Shown one piece after another: positions 29,855-37,888 of a DNA stretch of 64,000 nucleotides. Each line of letters begins with the position of its first letter. Within the stretch, counting starts at the first letter, position 1. The position numbers and the translations under genes are program-made. A model generated the notes under the pieces. That model did no database searches and was not told where the DNA came from. It worked only from the letters and a program-made list of their open reading frames with translations. Origin of the DNA: Streptomyces sp. CB02400 (GTDB taxonomy: Bacteria; Actinomycetota; Actinomycetes; Streptomycetales; Streptomycetaceae). Location of the stretch: the NCBI RefSeq assembly GCF_001905725.1, contig NZ_LIWB01000004.1, positions 124,001 to 188,000 of the forward strand. The letters run 5' to 3'.

Positions 29855-30412
29855 GTGACGACGGTGGCAGGCACCAGCTCGGCGATCGTGGCGGGGCTGA
29901 CCGCGGCGGCCCTCGCGACGATCGGCTACCTCGGCCACCGGGCGGCGGTGACCGCCCCGGCCGAGCTGCGCCATCCGGCGCCCGGCACCGTGGCGGCCGT
30001 CCAGAAGACCCTCCGGGACAACGGCCACCCCGCCGCCCTGCCCGCACGGTCGGGGACGGGCGAACGGGTCGTGTACGCGCTGGACAGGGACCGGGTGTGG
30101 CTGGTCGAGGAGAGCGGCAAGGTGCGGCGCACCTACGGGGTCAGCCCCAGCACGGTGGACCCGGAGCCGGGCACCTACCGGGTCACGTCCCGGTCCAAGG
30201 CGGTCACCGGATCGGATGGCGTCCCGGTCGAACACGTGGTGCGGTTCGCCTCCGTCGAGGGCACGGCGATCGGGTTCAGCGCGGCGATCGACGGCTCGGC
30301 ACCGCGGCTCGACCCGGAGCAGCGGACGGGCGGCATCCGGGAGACGCGCGCGGACGGCGAGGCGATGTGGGGGTTCGCGACGATCGGGCGGACGGTCGTC
30401 GTCGTTCGGTGA
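29855..30412 (+). CDS. Membrane-anchored hypothetical protein, weakly YkuD-like
   Basis: A 185-residue protein with an N-terminal hydrophobic anchor (about 8-30, TSSAIVAGLTAAALATIGYL). An extracytoplasmic part follows with VYALDRDRVWLVEESGKVRR, then STVDPEPGTYRVTSRSKAVT. Order and spacing recall L,D-transpeptidase (YkuD) domains, but the catalytic SHGCVR-type segment is absent; AIGFSAAIDGSAP stands in that region. It may be a catalytically dead relative or an unrelated secreted protein. A second in-frame GTG four codons in is an alternative start. Confidence 0.7.
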   Translation: MTTVAGTSSAIVAGLTAAALATIGYLGHRAAVTAPAELRHPAPGTVAAVQKTLRDNGHPAALPARSGTGERVVYALDRDRVWLVEESGKVRRTYGVSPSTVDPEPGTYRVTSRSKAVTGSDGVPVEHVVRFASVEGTAIGFSAAIDGSAPRLDPEQRTGGIRETRADGEAMWGFATIGRTVVVVR

Positions 30413-30546
30413 GTCCCGGGGTGCCCGGGGTGCCGGTGAGTCCCGGTGCGTCGGCGTGCCGATGAGTCCCGGTGCATCGGCATGCCGGTGGGTTCCGGGA
30501 TACCCGGGGTGCCGGTGAGTCCCGGTGTCCCGGCGAGTCCCGGTGT
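30411..30546. repeat. Degenerate GTGAGTCCCGGTG repeats
   Basis: At least six imperfect copies of a GTGAGTCCCGG(T/G)G unit separated by short GC stretches such as TGCCGGTG, beginning at the stop codon of the preceding gene. The spacing is irregular (about 18-45 bases). Confidence 0.7.
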
Positions 30547-30649
30547 GCGCGTTCCGGCCGGATCGTGTGAACGGGGCCCGTGTATTCCGACAAGGCGTCG
30601 GCAAGATGTTGCGTTCGGTGTCCCGGGCGTGGTCACATGGTATCCAGCT

Positions 30650-30673
30650 CGTGGTTAGGTCTACCTAACCACG
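30650..30673. promoter_or_regulatory. Perfect 24-base palindrome, putative operator
   Basis: The arm CGTGGTTAGGT is followed by two bases (CT) and its exact reverse complement. The inner part TTAGGT-CT-ACCTAA has the half-sites of DtxR/IdeR/DmdR iron-regulator boxes but with a spacer five bases shorter than the 19-base consensus. A two-base centre excludes a stable hairpin, so a protein-binding site is more likely. It lies 27 bases before the start of the 62-codon gene and contains a TAGGTC that could be its -10. Confidence 0.7.
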
Positions 30674-30700
30674 CCCGCCCCCGTCCTTCAGGAGGCGTCC

Positions 30701-30889
30701 ATGCCGGCCCACCAGAGCGCCCGCCGAACCACGGCGCAGTCACGGCCACAGCCGGTCTCCGGCCTCTCCGGAATCCCGATGCGCGACCTGCTGGCGTCCT
30801 GCGCCGCGGCCGCCGCGGTCTCCACCCCGCCCCGCGCACCGGAACCCCGGCCCTGCGAACCGGCCAAGGGGCACCGCGAGGCCGCGTAG
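30701..30889 (+). CDS. Small protein of unknown function behind a palindromic operator
   Basis: A 62-residue frame: MPAHQSARRTTAQSRPQPVS, then GIPMRDLLASCAAAAAVSTP and a Pro/Arg-rich end. There is a textbook AGGAGG seven bases before the ATG and the operator-like palindrome just upstream, so expression is credible. The single cysteine lies in the LLASCAAAAAV segment; the protein is too short and basic for a convincing signal peptide. I do not recognise a family. Confidence 0.65.
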   Translation: MPAHQSARRTTAQSRPQPVSGLSGIPMRDLLASCAAAAAVSTPPRAPEPRPCEPAKGHREAA

Positions 30890-30917
30890 GCGCGCGTGGG
30901 CGTACGTACGGAACCGG

Positions 30918-31448
30918 TCAGGCCGACAGCACGGTCAGGTCGGTCGCCGCCCAGCGTCCGCCCAGGCCGGTCACGGTCACCTGGCGCACCTCGTCGGTGG
31001 TGTCGCCGACCGCCCGGTGGATGACGAGCTGGAGACGGTCCTCGGTCAGCTCCTCGACCTTGCCCTCGCCCCACTCCACGACGATCACCGACTCCGGCAG
31101 CGAGACGTCGAGATCGAGGTCCTCCATCTCGTCCAGACCGCCGGAGAGCCGGTACGCGTCGACGTGGACCAGCGGCGGACCGTCCCCCAGGGACGGGTGC
31201 ACCCGGGCGATCACGAACGTCGGCGAGGTGACCGCGCCCCGCACGCCGAGCCCTTCACCCAGGCCCCGGGCCAGGGTCGTCTTGCCCGCGCCCAGCTCGC
31301 CCGAGAGCAGGACCAGGTCACCGGCGCGCAACAGCTTGGCGAGCCTGCGGCCCAGTTCGCGCATCTGCTCGGGGGAGGTGACGGTCAGCCCGACGGTGTT
31401 CGCGGTCGGCGTCGGCTCAGCCGGGTTGTGCGGTGCTGCTGCTTCCAT
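30918..31448 (-). CDS. tsaE: tRNA threonylcarbamoyladenosine biosynthesis ATPase TsaE
   Basis: A 176-residue P-loop ATPase needed for turnover in t6A synthesis. Walker A is GELGAGKTTLARG (about 50-62), followed by SPTFVIARVHPS, HVDAYRLSG and VVEWGEG. It is encoded at the end of the alr-hydrolase-tsaE run and starts 32 bases inside the hydrolase gene, so it is translationally coupled to it. It is separated from tsaB-rimI-tsaD by two plus-strand genes. Confidence 0.95.
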   Translation of the reverse strand: MEAAAPHNPAEPTPTANTVGLTVTSPEQMRELGRRLAKLLRAGDLVLLSGELGAGKTTLARGLGEGLGVRGAVTSPTFVIARVHPSLGDGPPLVHVDAYRLSGGLDEMEDLDLDVSLPESVIVVEWGEGKVEELTEDRLQLVIHRAVGDTTDEVRQVTVTGLGGRWAATDLTVLSA

Positions 31449-32640
31449 AGCGACCAACGGTAGCCCCTGCGGGCACCGCACCCGCGCGGACGAGCAGGTC
31501 GGCGAGGCGGTCGGTGACCGCCTCCGGGTGCTCCAGCATCACCAGGTGCCCCGCGTCCGGGACCAGCACCAGTTCCGCGTCGGGCAGCAGACCGGCGATC
31601 GCCTCGCTGTGCTCGCTGGGCGTGACCAGGTCGTCCACCCCGGCCAGCACCAGCACCGGCAGGCCGGCGAAGTGGGCGAGGGCCTCGGTCTTGTCGTGGT
31701 CGTTGAACGCCGGGTAGTACTCGGCGACCACGTCGATCGGCGTGCCCTCGATCATCCGCTCGGCGAACCGGGCGACCGCCGGATCCACGTCCCGCGACGC
31801 GAACGAGTACCGCTTGATGACCCCCGCGAACAGGTCCGCGGTGGCCCGGCGCCCCCGCTCCACCAGCTCGGCCCGCTGCCCCAGCGCCTTCAGCACCCCC
31901 GGCAGCACCCGCCGCACCGCGTTGACGCCGGCCACCGGCAGCCCGAAGTTGACCTCCCCGAGCCGCCCCGACGACGTGCCGACCAGGGCGACGCCCACGA
32001 CCCGTTCCCGGATCAGCTCCGGGTACTGGTCGGCGAGGGCCATCACCGTCATCCCGCCCATGGAGTGACCGACCAGCACCAGCGGCCCCTCGGGCGCCGC
32101 CGCGTCGATGACGGCCTTCAGGTCCCGCCCCAGCTGCTCGATGGTGACCGGCTCGTCCCGCTCCACCTGCGCCGCGCCCCGCGCCGACCGGCCGTGGCTG
32201 CGCTGGTCCCAGTGCACGGTCCGTACGACGCCCCGCAGCGCGGCCCGCTGGAAGTGCCAGGAGTCCTGGTTGAGGCAGTAGCCGTGGCTGAAGACGACGG
32301 TGACCGGGGCCGGGGCCTTGCGCCCGAACAGCCGGCGCCGCCGCTCGGGGGTCGGGGCGGGGTCGACGTCGTCGGCCTCGTAGTACAGCTCGGTGCCGTC
32401 ATCGGCGTACGCCTTGCCGGGCGTGCCCCGCAGCGCGCCGTACGGTCCCGCGGAGTCGAGGGCGAGCCGGGCCTTCTTGCGCATGCCCCGGCCGACCGTC
32501 ATCCGCTCTATCGCGACGCCCGCGGCGGCCCCGGTGGCGAGCACGCCTATCGCGACACCCGCGACACCGGTGGCGCGGCGCCAGCCCCCGCCGGACGCGG
32601 AGGCGACGGCCGCGACGGCCTCCGCGCTGCTCTCGCTCAC
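31417..32640 (-). CDS. Alpha/beta hydrolase with N-terminal membrane anchor
   Basis: A 407-residue protein. A hydrophobic segment at about 22-45 (ATGVAGVAIGVLATGAAAGV) precedes an alpha/beta-hydrolase fold with oxyanion strand VVFSHGYCLNQDSWHF, nucleophile elbow GHSMGG and a catalytic histidine in PDAGHLVMLEHPE. It overlaps alr (4 bases) upstream and tsaE (32 bases) downstream. This alr-hydrolase-tsaE order is conserved in streptomycetes, but the substrate is not known. Confidence 0.9.
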   Translation of the reverse strand: MSESSAEAVAAVASASGGGWRRATGVAGVAIGVLATGAAAGVAIERMTVGRGMRKKARLALDSAGPYGALRGTPGKAYADDGTELYYEADDVDPAPTPERRRRLFGRKAPAPVTVVFSHGYCLNQDSWHFQRAALRGVVRTVHWDQRSHGRSARGAAQVERDEPVTIEQLGRDLKAVIDAAAPEGPLVLVGHSMGGMTVMALADQYPELIRERVVGVALVGTSSGRLGEVNFGLPVAGVNAVRRVLPGVLKALGQRAELVERGRRATADLFAGVIKRYSFASRDVDPAVARFAERMIEGTPIDVVAEYYPAFNDHDKTEALAHFAGLPVLVLAGVDDLVTPSEHSEAIAGLLPDAELVLVPDAGHLVMLEHPEAVTDRLADLLVRAGAVPAGATVGRYGSSSTAQPG

Positions 32641-33836
32641 GTACCGCTCCCCCCGTCTCCGTCGTTCCCGTCATTGACGTAGACGCGCGGGACGCGGGTT
32701 CCGATGCGGGTGACGATCTCGTACGCGATGGTCCCGGCCGCCTGTGCCCAGTCCTCGGCGGTGGGCTCACCGCGGTCGCCGGGCCCGAAGAGGACGGCCT
32801 CGGCGCCCGGCCCCGGCTCGTCCCCGCCCAGGTCGACGACGAACTGGTCCATCGCGACCCGCCCCGCGACCGTGCGCCACTTGCCCTCGACCAGCACCGG
32901 ACCGGTGGAGGAGGCGTGGCGCGGGATGCCGTCCGCGTAGCCGAGCGGGACGAGGCCGAGGGTGGTGGCGCCCGGGGTGACGTAGTGGTGGCCGTAGCTG
33001 ACGCCGTGCCCGCCGGGGACGTGCTTCACCAGGGCCATCGAGGCGGACAGGGTCATCGCCGGGCGCAGCCCCAGGTCGGCGGGGGTGCCGATCTCGGGGC
33101 TGGGCGAGACGCCGTACATCGCGATGCCGGGGCGGACGAGGTCGAAGTGGCTCTCGGGGAGGGTGAGGGCGGCGGGCGAGTTGGCGATGTGCCGGACCTC
33201 GGGGTCGACGCCCTGTCCCTCCGCGTACGCGACCATCTCCCGGAACCGGGTGAGCTGGGCGGCGATGGAGGGGTGGCCCGGCTCGTCGGCGCAGGCGAAG
33301 TGCGACCACAGGCCGGTGACCCGCAGCAGCCCCTCGGCCTCGGCGCGCAGCGCGGCGGCGACCAGCTCCGTCCAGTCGTCGCCGGGCTGGCAGCCGCCCC
33401 GCCCGAGCCCGGTGTCGGCCTTGAGCTGCACCCGCGCGGGCCGCCCGGCGAGGCGGGCCGCCCTGGTGACCTCGTCCAACGCCCACATGCCGCTCAGGGA
33501 CACGTCGAGGCCGGCCTCGACCGCCTCCTGCCAGGGCCCGCCGGGCGTCCACAGCCAGCACATGATCCGTACGTCGTCCGGCACCCCGGCACCGGGCGCG
33601 CGCAGCGCGAGCGCCTCCTGCGGGGTGGCGGTGCCCAGCCAGGTCGCCCCGGCCTCGACGGCCGCCCGGGCGCAGGGGGCCGCGCCGTGCCCGTACCCGT
33701 CGGCCTTGACCACGGCCATGAAGGCAGCGCCGGGCGCCCGCCCGCGCAGGGCCCGCACATTGGCCCGCACGGCGGCAAGGTCGATCTCGGCACGGGCCCG
33801 CAGCTCCGCACCACCCGGGGCAACTGTCTCGTTCAT
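32637..33836 (-). CDS. alr: Alanine racemase
   Basis: The 399-residue PLP enzyme makes D-alanine for peptidoglycan. It has the PLP-binding Lys44 in AVVKADGYGHG, barrel motifs VQLKADTGLGRGGCQP and RHIANSPAALTLPESHFDLV, and the active-site tyrosine region VRPGIAMYG. The second-base region is VSYGHHYVTPGATTLGLVPLGYADG. Its size is normal for the family. The stop overlaps the hydrolase GTG by 4 bases. It is downstream of nnr on the same strand, with a repeat element between. Confidence 0.96.
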   Translation of the reverse strand: MNETVAPGGAELRARAEIDLAAVRANVRALRGRAPGAAFMAVVKADGYGHGAAPCARAAVEAGATWLGTATPQEALALRAPGAGVPDDVRIMCWLWTPGGPWQEAVEAGLDVSLSGMWALDEVTRAARLAGRPARVQLKADTGLGRGGCQPGDDWTELVAAALRAEAEGLLRVTGLWSHFACADEPGHPSIAAQLTRFREMVAYAEGQGVDPEVRHIANSPAALTLPESHFDLVRPGIAMYGVSPSPEIGTPADLGLRPAMTLSASMALVKHVPGGHGVSYGHHYVTPGATTLGLVPLGYADGIPRHASSTGPVLVEGKWRTVAGRVAMDQFVVDLGGDEPGPGAEAVLFGPGDRGEPTAEDWAQAAGTIAYEIVTRIGTRVPRVYVNDGNDGDGGSGT

Positions 33837-33870
33837 CCGCCCCAGTCTCTCAGAGCCCCGTCTCCGCAAA

Positions 33871-33972
33871 CCGCGGGCAGTCACCCCGCAAACCGCGGGC
33901 AATCGTGCCGCAGGGCGGCACGGGTGGGCGCGACGGCACCCCGCAAGCGCCGGGCTGCGCAACCCACCCCCG
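33871..33972. repeat. Dispersed intergenic element, copy 1
   Basis: Contains CCGCGGGCA (twice), then GTGCCGC-AGG-GCGGCAC, GGGTGGGCGCG, GGCACCCCGC, GCGCCGGGCTGCGC and AACCCACCC. The outer GGGTGGG and CCCACCC can pair, giving a branched hairpin. Diverged copies occur at 47084-47163 (inverted) and 63114-63334 (interrupted). I recognise it as a common Streptomyces intergenic repeat. It sits between alr and nnr. Confidence 0.8.
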
Positions 33973-33997
33973 CCCCACCCCCACGCCGAGCCCCCGG

Positions 33998-35431
33998 TCA
34001 CCCCCGCACCACATCCCGCCACGCCCCCGCGATCCCCTCCGCCACATCGTGCGCCCCCATCGGCGCCCCGTCCGCCGCGAACCGCCCCGCCAGCCCGTGC
34101 AGATACGCCCCCGCACTCGCCGCGTCCACCGCCGACAGCCCCGCCGCCAGCAGCGACCCGGCCAGCCCCGACAACACGTCCCCACTCCCCGCCGTGGCCA
34201 GCCACGACGTCCCCGTCGGATTCACCCGCACCACACCCCCACCCGAGGAGGCGATCAGGGTCGTGGACCCCTTCAACAACACCGTCGCCCCGTACCGTCC
34301 CGCCAACTCCCGCACAGCCGCCAGCCGACCCCCCTCGACCTCCTCCCGCTCGACCCCGAGCAGCGCCGCCGCCTCCCCCGCATGCGGAGTCATCAACGTC
34401 GGCGCCCGCCGCCCCCGCACCGCCGACGCCTCCGCCAGCCGCAGCCCGTCCGCGTCGATCAGCACCGGCACATCCGCCGCCAGCACCTCCGCGACCGTCC
34501 CCGCGTCGTCCCCGGCCCCCGGCCCGACCACCCACGCCTGCACCCGCCCCGCGCGCCTCGGCCCCCCGTCCGACACCAGCGTCTCGGGAAAGCGGGCGAT
34601 CACGGCCTGCCCGGCGGGACCGACGTACCGTACGGCCCCCGCCCCGCCCCGCAACGCCCCCGCCACCGCGAGCACCGCCGCCCCCGGATACCGGGCGGAC
34701 CCGGCCGCGATCCCGACGACGCCCCGCCGGTACTTGTCGCTCTCCACGGCCGGCACCGGCAGCAGCCGGGCCACGTCCGCGTGCTGCAACGCCTCCAGTT
34801 CCGGCTCCTCCGGGAGCGACAGCCCGATGTCGACCAGCCGCACCGACCCCGCGTACTCCCGCGCCGGATCGATCAGCAGCCCCGGTTTGTGCGTCCCGAA
34901 GGTCACCGTGAGGTCGGCCCGGACCGCCGCCCCCCGCACCTCCCCGGTGTCGGCGTCGACCCCGCTCGGCAGATCGACGGCGACCACGGCCGCCCGCGCC
35001 CGCCCGGCCGCGTCGGCGAGCGGTACCGCCTCCGGACGCAGCCCGCCCTTGCCGCCGATCCCGACGATGCCGTCGACGACGAGATCGGCCCGCTCGATCA
35101 GCCCTTCGGCGCCGTCCGTGTCCGTGGTCCGCCCGCCCGCCCGGCGCAACGCCGCGAGCCCCCCGCCATGGGCGCGTTCCGGCGCGAGCAGCACCGCGCT
35201 CACGCCCGCCCCACGCCGGGCGAGCCGCGCACCGGCGTACAGGGCGTCACCGCCGTTGTCCCCGCTGCCGACCAGCAGGACGACCCTGCTGCCGTACACC
35301 CGCCCCAGCACATCCGCGCAGGCAGCGGCAAGACCGGCGGCGGCGCGCCGCATCAGCGCCCCCTCCGGCAGCCGTGCCATCAGTTCCCGTTCCGCCGTCC
35401 TGACCGTCTCCACGCTGTACGCAGTACGCAT
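33998..35431 (-). CDS. nnr: Bifunctional NAD(P)H-hydrate epimerase / ADP-dependent dehydratase
   Basis: A 477-residue two-domain repair enzyme for damaged NAD(P)HX. The N-terminal YjeF epimerase domain (about 1-210) has LLVGSGDNGGDALYAGARL and VVAVDLPSGVDADTG. The C-terminal ribokinase-like dehydratase (about 220-477) has YRRGVVGIAAGSARYPGAAV, LMTPHAGEAAALLG, VLLKGSTTLIAS and GTSWLATAGSGDVLSGLAGS. Fusion of the two domains is the normal bacterial form. In streptomycetes it lies next to alr, as here. Confidence 0.95.
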   Translation of the reverse strand: MRTAYSVETVRTAERELMARLPEGALMRRAAAGLAAACADVLGRVYGSRVVLLVGSGDNGGDALYAGARLARRGAGVSAVLLAPERAHGGGLAALRRAGGRTTDTDGAEGLIERADLVVDGIVGIGGKGGLRPEAVPLADAAGRARAAVVAVDLPSGVDADTGEVRGAAVRADLTVTFGTHKPGLLIDPAREYAGSVRLVDIGLSLPEEPELEALQHADVARLLPVPAVESDKYRRGVVGIAAGSARYPGAAVLAVAGALRGGAGAVRYVGPAGQAVIARFPETLVSDGGPRRAGRVQAWVVGPGAGDDAGTVAEVLAADVPVLIDADGLRLAEASAVRGRRAPTLMTPHAGEAAALLGVEREEVEGGRLAAVRELAGRYGATVLLKGSTTLIASSGGGVVRVNPTGTSWLATAGSGDVLSGLAGSLLAAGLSAVDAASAGAYLHGLAGRFAADGAPMGAHDVAEGIAGAWRDVVRG

Positions 35432-35487
35432 GCGTCCGAGTCTCCCGCAGACGGCCCGTCAACTCCCGTAACAGAGAGGCGGACCGC

Positions 35488-35516
35488 TTGACTCCTTGCC
35501 ATGCCCTTGCCAAACT
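35488..35516 (+). promoter_or_regulatory. Candidate promoter of the beta-helix gene
   Basis: TTGACT (35488-35493) and CAAACT (35511-35516) are spaced by 17 bases. The -10 is weak. The expected start near 35523 places both palindromic sites at 35534-35560 immediately downstream. Confidence 0.4.
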
Positions 35517-35533
35517 CTCGGCCCCCCACAGGA

Positions 35534-35560
35534 TGAATCGATTCAGTCGAATCGGTTCGA
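35534..35560. promoter_or_regulatory. Double LacI-type operator
   Basis: TGAATCGATTCA (35534-35545) is a perfect 12-base palindrome. A second related palindrome TCGAATCGGTTCGA (35547-35560) follows; the cores GAATCG(A/G)TTC are repeated 14 bases apart. AATCGATT-centred palindromes are typical LacI/GalR-family operators. The regulator must act from elsewhere, because none is adjacent. Confidence 0.6.
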
Positions 35561-35579
35561 CGACAGAAGCAGAGGACCC

Positions 35580-36764
35580 ATGGGACGCAGAGCCGCACTT
35601 CTCGCCGCAGCCGGCGCCACCGCACTCCTCACCACGGCCGGCGTCATGACGGCCCCGGCAACCGCTGCCACGACCCCCACGGCCACCGCAGCCCCGGCCC
35701 CCGCCCGCGCCGCGGCCTGCGGCGACGGCTCCTACCAGGCCGAGGCCGTGCTCAACGGCGGCACCTGGACCGCCAGGCGCGGCGGCAGCACGGTCTACAC
35801 CGGCGGCGACATGCGCGCGGCCGTACAGGCGGCGATCAGCAGCCTGTCCTCCGGCCGCACCAGCAAGGAACGGGTGGTGGTCCGCGGCTCGGGCTCCATC
35901 TCCGCCGGTTCCCGCATCTCCCTGCCGAGCTACACGACCCTCGACGTCTGCGGCACCATCAACGTCACCGGCAGCGGCTCCGGCGACCAGGCCCCGGTCT
36001 ACTCCCGCGGCACCCGCGACATCGAGGTGCAGCACCTCAACGTCACCGGTGCCCCGCTGTACGGCATCTTCATGCGCAACGTGCAGAACGTCGTCCTCGG
36101 CCAGATCGACATGCGCCTCTCGCGCGGCCTCGGCGTCCGCATCGACAACCGCGGCGACACCAGCCAGTGGACGCGCAACGTGCGCATCGACAACGTGTAC
36201 GTCTCCGGCGCGTCCAGCCACGCCGTGGAGACGTACGGCGTCGACGGCCTCACCATCGGCACGGTGACCGCCCGCAACGTCGGCGAGTCGGGCCTGCTGC
36301 TGAACCAGACCGTCAACGCCACCGTCTCCAAGGTGGACGCGGAGAACGCGGGCACCGGCACCGGGTACGCCGCCTTCCGCATGGCCAACCGCAACGGCCG
36401 GATCGGCAGCTCCTACCCCACCAACATCCGCGTCGGCGAGGTCGTCGCACGCGGCGGCGGACGGGGCGTGTTCTGCGTCTCGGAGAGCGGCGGCGCGACG
36501 ATCGACAGGATCACGCTCTCGGACACGGGCAACAACGCGATCCTCATCGAGAACTGTTACAACGTGAACCTCGCCGCCCAGAGCGGCACGGTCACCGGCG
36601 GCGGCGAGATCCGGCTGGCGGCGCGCTCGGAGTTCGCGAACAACAGGGACGTCACCGTCCAGAACCTCACGGTGACGAACTCGTCGATCCGTGAGAGCCC
36701 CTGCGGCGAGAACACGACGTTCCGCAACAACCGTCTGGTGAACAGCAGCCAGTCGATCTGCTGA
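35580..36764 (+). CDS. Secreted right-handed beta-helix protein (pectate lyase-like)
   Basis: A 394-residue exported protein: a signal peptide at 1-30 (MGRRAALLAAAGATALLTTA, then GVMTAPATAA) precedes a Thr/Ala/Pro linker. A parallel beta-helix follows, with repeated coils such as NVRIDNVYVSGASSHAVETY, VDGLTIGTVTARNVGESGLL and VTVQNLTVTNSSIRES. Several cysteines could form disulfides. The fold is shared by polysaccharide lyases and GH28-like enzymes, but I see no decisive catalytic signature. It is probably sugar-regulated through the double palindrome upstream. Confidence 0.85.
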   Translation: MGRRAALLAAAGATALLTTAGVMTAPATAATTPTATAAPAPARAAACGDGSYQAEAVLNGGTWTARRGGSTVYTGGDMRAAVQAAISSLSSGRTSKERVVVRGSGSISAGSRISLPSYTTLDVCGTINVTGSGSGDQAPVYSRGTRDIEVQHLNVTGAPLYGIFMRNVQNVVLGQIDMRLSRGLGVRIDNRGDTSQWTRNVRIDNVYVSGASSHAVETYGVDGLTIGTVTARNVGESGLLLNQTVNATVSKVDAENAGTGTGYAAFRMANRNGRIGSSYPTNIRVGEVVARGGGRGVFCVSESGGATIDRITLSDTGNNAILIENCYNVNLAAQSGTVTGGGEIRLAARSEFANNRDVTVQNLTVTNSSIRESPCGENTTFRNNRLVNSSQSIC

Positions 36765-36770
36765 CACACG

Positions 36771-36799
36771 CGGGGTGCGGCTCACCGAGCCGCACCCCG
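36771..36799. terminator. Bidirectional terminator hairpin
   Basis: CGGGGTGCGGCTC (36771-36783) and GAGCCGCACCCCG (36787-36799) form a perfect 13-base stem with a 3-base loop, between the convergent beta-helix and sigma factor genes. Confidence 0.9.
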
Positions 36800-36823
36800 T
36801 ACGTACGCCCTGCGCGCGTCGCC

Positions 36824-37672
36824 TCAGCTCGTGGTGAGCATCCCCGCCCTCAGCCGCTTCAGCGTGCGGGACAGCAGCCGCGAGACATGCATCTGGGAGC
36901 AGCCGAGCCGCTCGCCGATCTCCGCCTGCGTCAGCTCCTCCACGAACCGCCAGTGCACGATCTTGCGCTCGCGCTCGTCGAGATCGGCGATCATCGGGGC
37001 GAGTGCGTGGAAGTCCTCGACCAGTTCCAGCGCGGCGTCCTCGGTGCCGATGAAGTCCGCGAGCACGCTCTCGCCGTCGGGCTCGCTGCCGATGGCGGCG
37101 TCCAGGGAGGCGGAGTTGTAGCCGTTGGAGGCGATCCGGGCCTCGTTGACCTCTTCCTCGGTCAGGCTCATGAGCTGCGCGAGTTCGGCGGTCGTGGGCG
37201 TGCGGCCCAGCCGGCTGCGCAGTTCCTCGGTGGCGCGGGCGAGCTGCACCCGGGCCTCCTGGAGCCGGCGCGGCACGTGCACGGACCACGAGGTGTCCCG
37301 GAAGAACCGCTTGATCTCGCCGACGATGTAGGGGATCGCGAAGGAGGTGAACTCCACCTCGCGGGACAGCTCGAACCGGTCGATCGCCTTGATCAGCCCG
37401 ATCATGCCGACCTGGACGATGTCCTCCATCTCCTCCGGCCCGCGGCTGCGGAACCGGCCGGCCGCGAAGCGGACCAGGGACATGTTCATCTCGATGAGGG
37501 TGTTGCGCGCGTACTGGTACTCGTGCGTGCCCTCCTCCAGCTCCGTCAGCCGGCGGAAGAACTGCTTGGACAGCTCCCGGGCGTCCTTCGGCGCGACCTG
37601 ACCGGGATCGGCGACCTCCGGCAGCTCGGTCACCGTCTGAGCTCGGTCGGTCCGCGCCATCGTCGACGTCAC
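36824..37672 (-). CDS. SigB/SigF-type alternative sigma factor
   Basis: A 282-residue group 3 sigma factor with regions 2 to 4. Region 2 has EEMEDIVQVGMIGLIKAIDR, FELSREVEFTSFAIPYIVGE and IKRFFRDTSWSVHVPRR. Region 3 has LQEARVQLARATEELRSRLG. Region 4 ends TQAEIGERLGCSQMHVSRLL. It belongs to the stress and sporulation sigma family that in Streptomyces includes SigF, SigB, SigG and others; which member cannot be fixed by eye. GGGAGGG lies eight bases before the GTG at 37672, preferred over an upstream GTG. No anti-sigma or anti-anti-sigma gene is adjacent, so control is from elsewhere. Confidence 0.9.
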   Translation of the reverse strand: MTSTMARTDRAQTVTELPEVADPGQVAPKDARELSKQFFRRLTELEEGTHEYQYARNTLIEMNMSLVRFAAGRFRSRGPEEMEDIVQVGMIGLIKAIDRFELSREVEFTSFAIPYIVGEIKRFFRDTSWSVHVPRRLQEARVQLARATEELRSRLGRTPTTAELAQLMSLTEEEVNEARIASNGYNSASLDAAIGSEPDGESVLADFIGTEDAALELVEDFHALAPMIADLDERERKIVHWRFVEELTQAEIGERLGCSQMHVSRLLSRTLKRLRAGMLTTS

Positions 37673-37756
37673 TGTTCGCCCTCCCTGTTCGTTCGGCCCG
37701 GCTTCGGGCGCCGGCTCCACGCGTCTACCCCGGTCCACTCGAAGCACGCATCCGGG

Positions 37757-37888
37757 TTAACGACGGCGGTGGCGCAGCAGCCGTACGAGGGCGAAGACGA
37801 CGGTGAGGACGGCGGCGGCGACGAGGAACGCGTCCCCCCAGACCGGCAGGTCGACCCCGACCCCGGGGAAGGAGAGCACGGGCCTCAC
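37757..37888 (-). CDS. 43-residue single-pass membrane protein coupled to acpS
   Basis: A short frame beginning [20 protein letters not shown], then a hydrophobic helix [18 protein letters not shown] and the basic end RHRRR. The GTG start overlaps the acpS stop by 4 bases (GTGA), the same coupling used by many neighbours, and the hydrophobic/basic pattern is unlikely to arise by chance. The function is unknown; an inside-positive C-terminus implies an outside N-terminus. Confidence 0.6.
   Translation of the reverse strand: MRPVLSFPGVGVDLPVWGDAFLVAAAVLTVVFALVRLLRHRRR

Noticed and set aside
30650..30673. The palindrome read as a transcription terminator
   Set aside because: A 2-base centre cannot form a normal loop, and the site lies before, not after, a gene.
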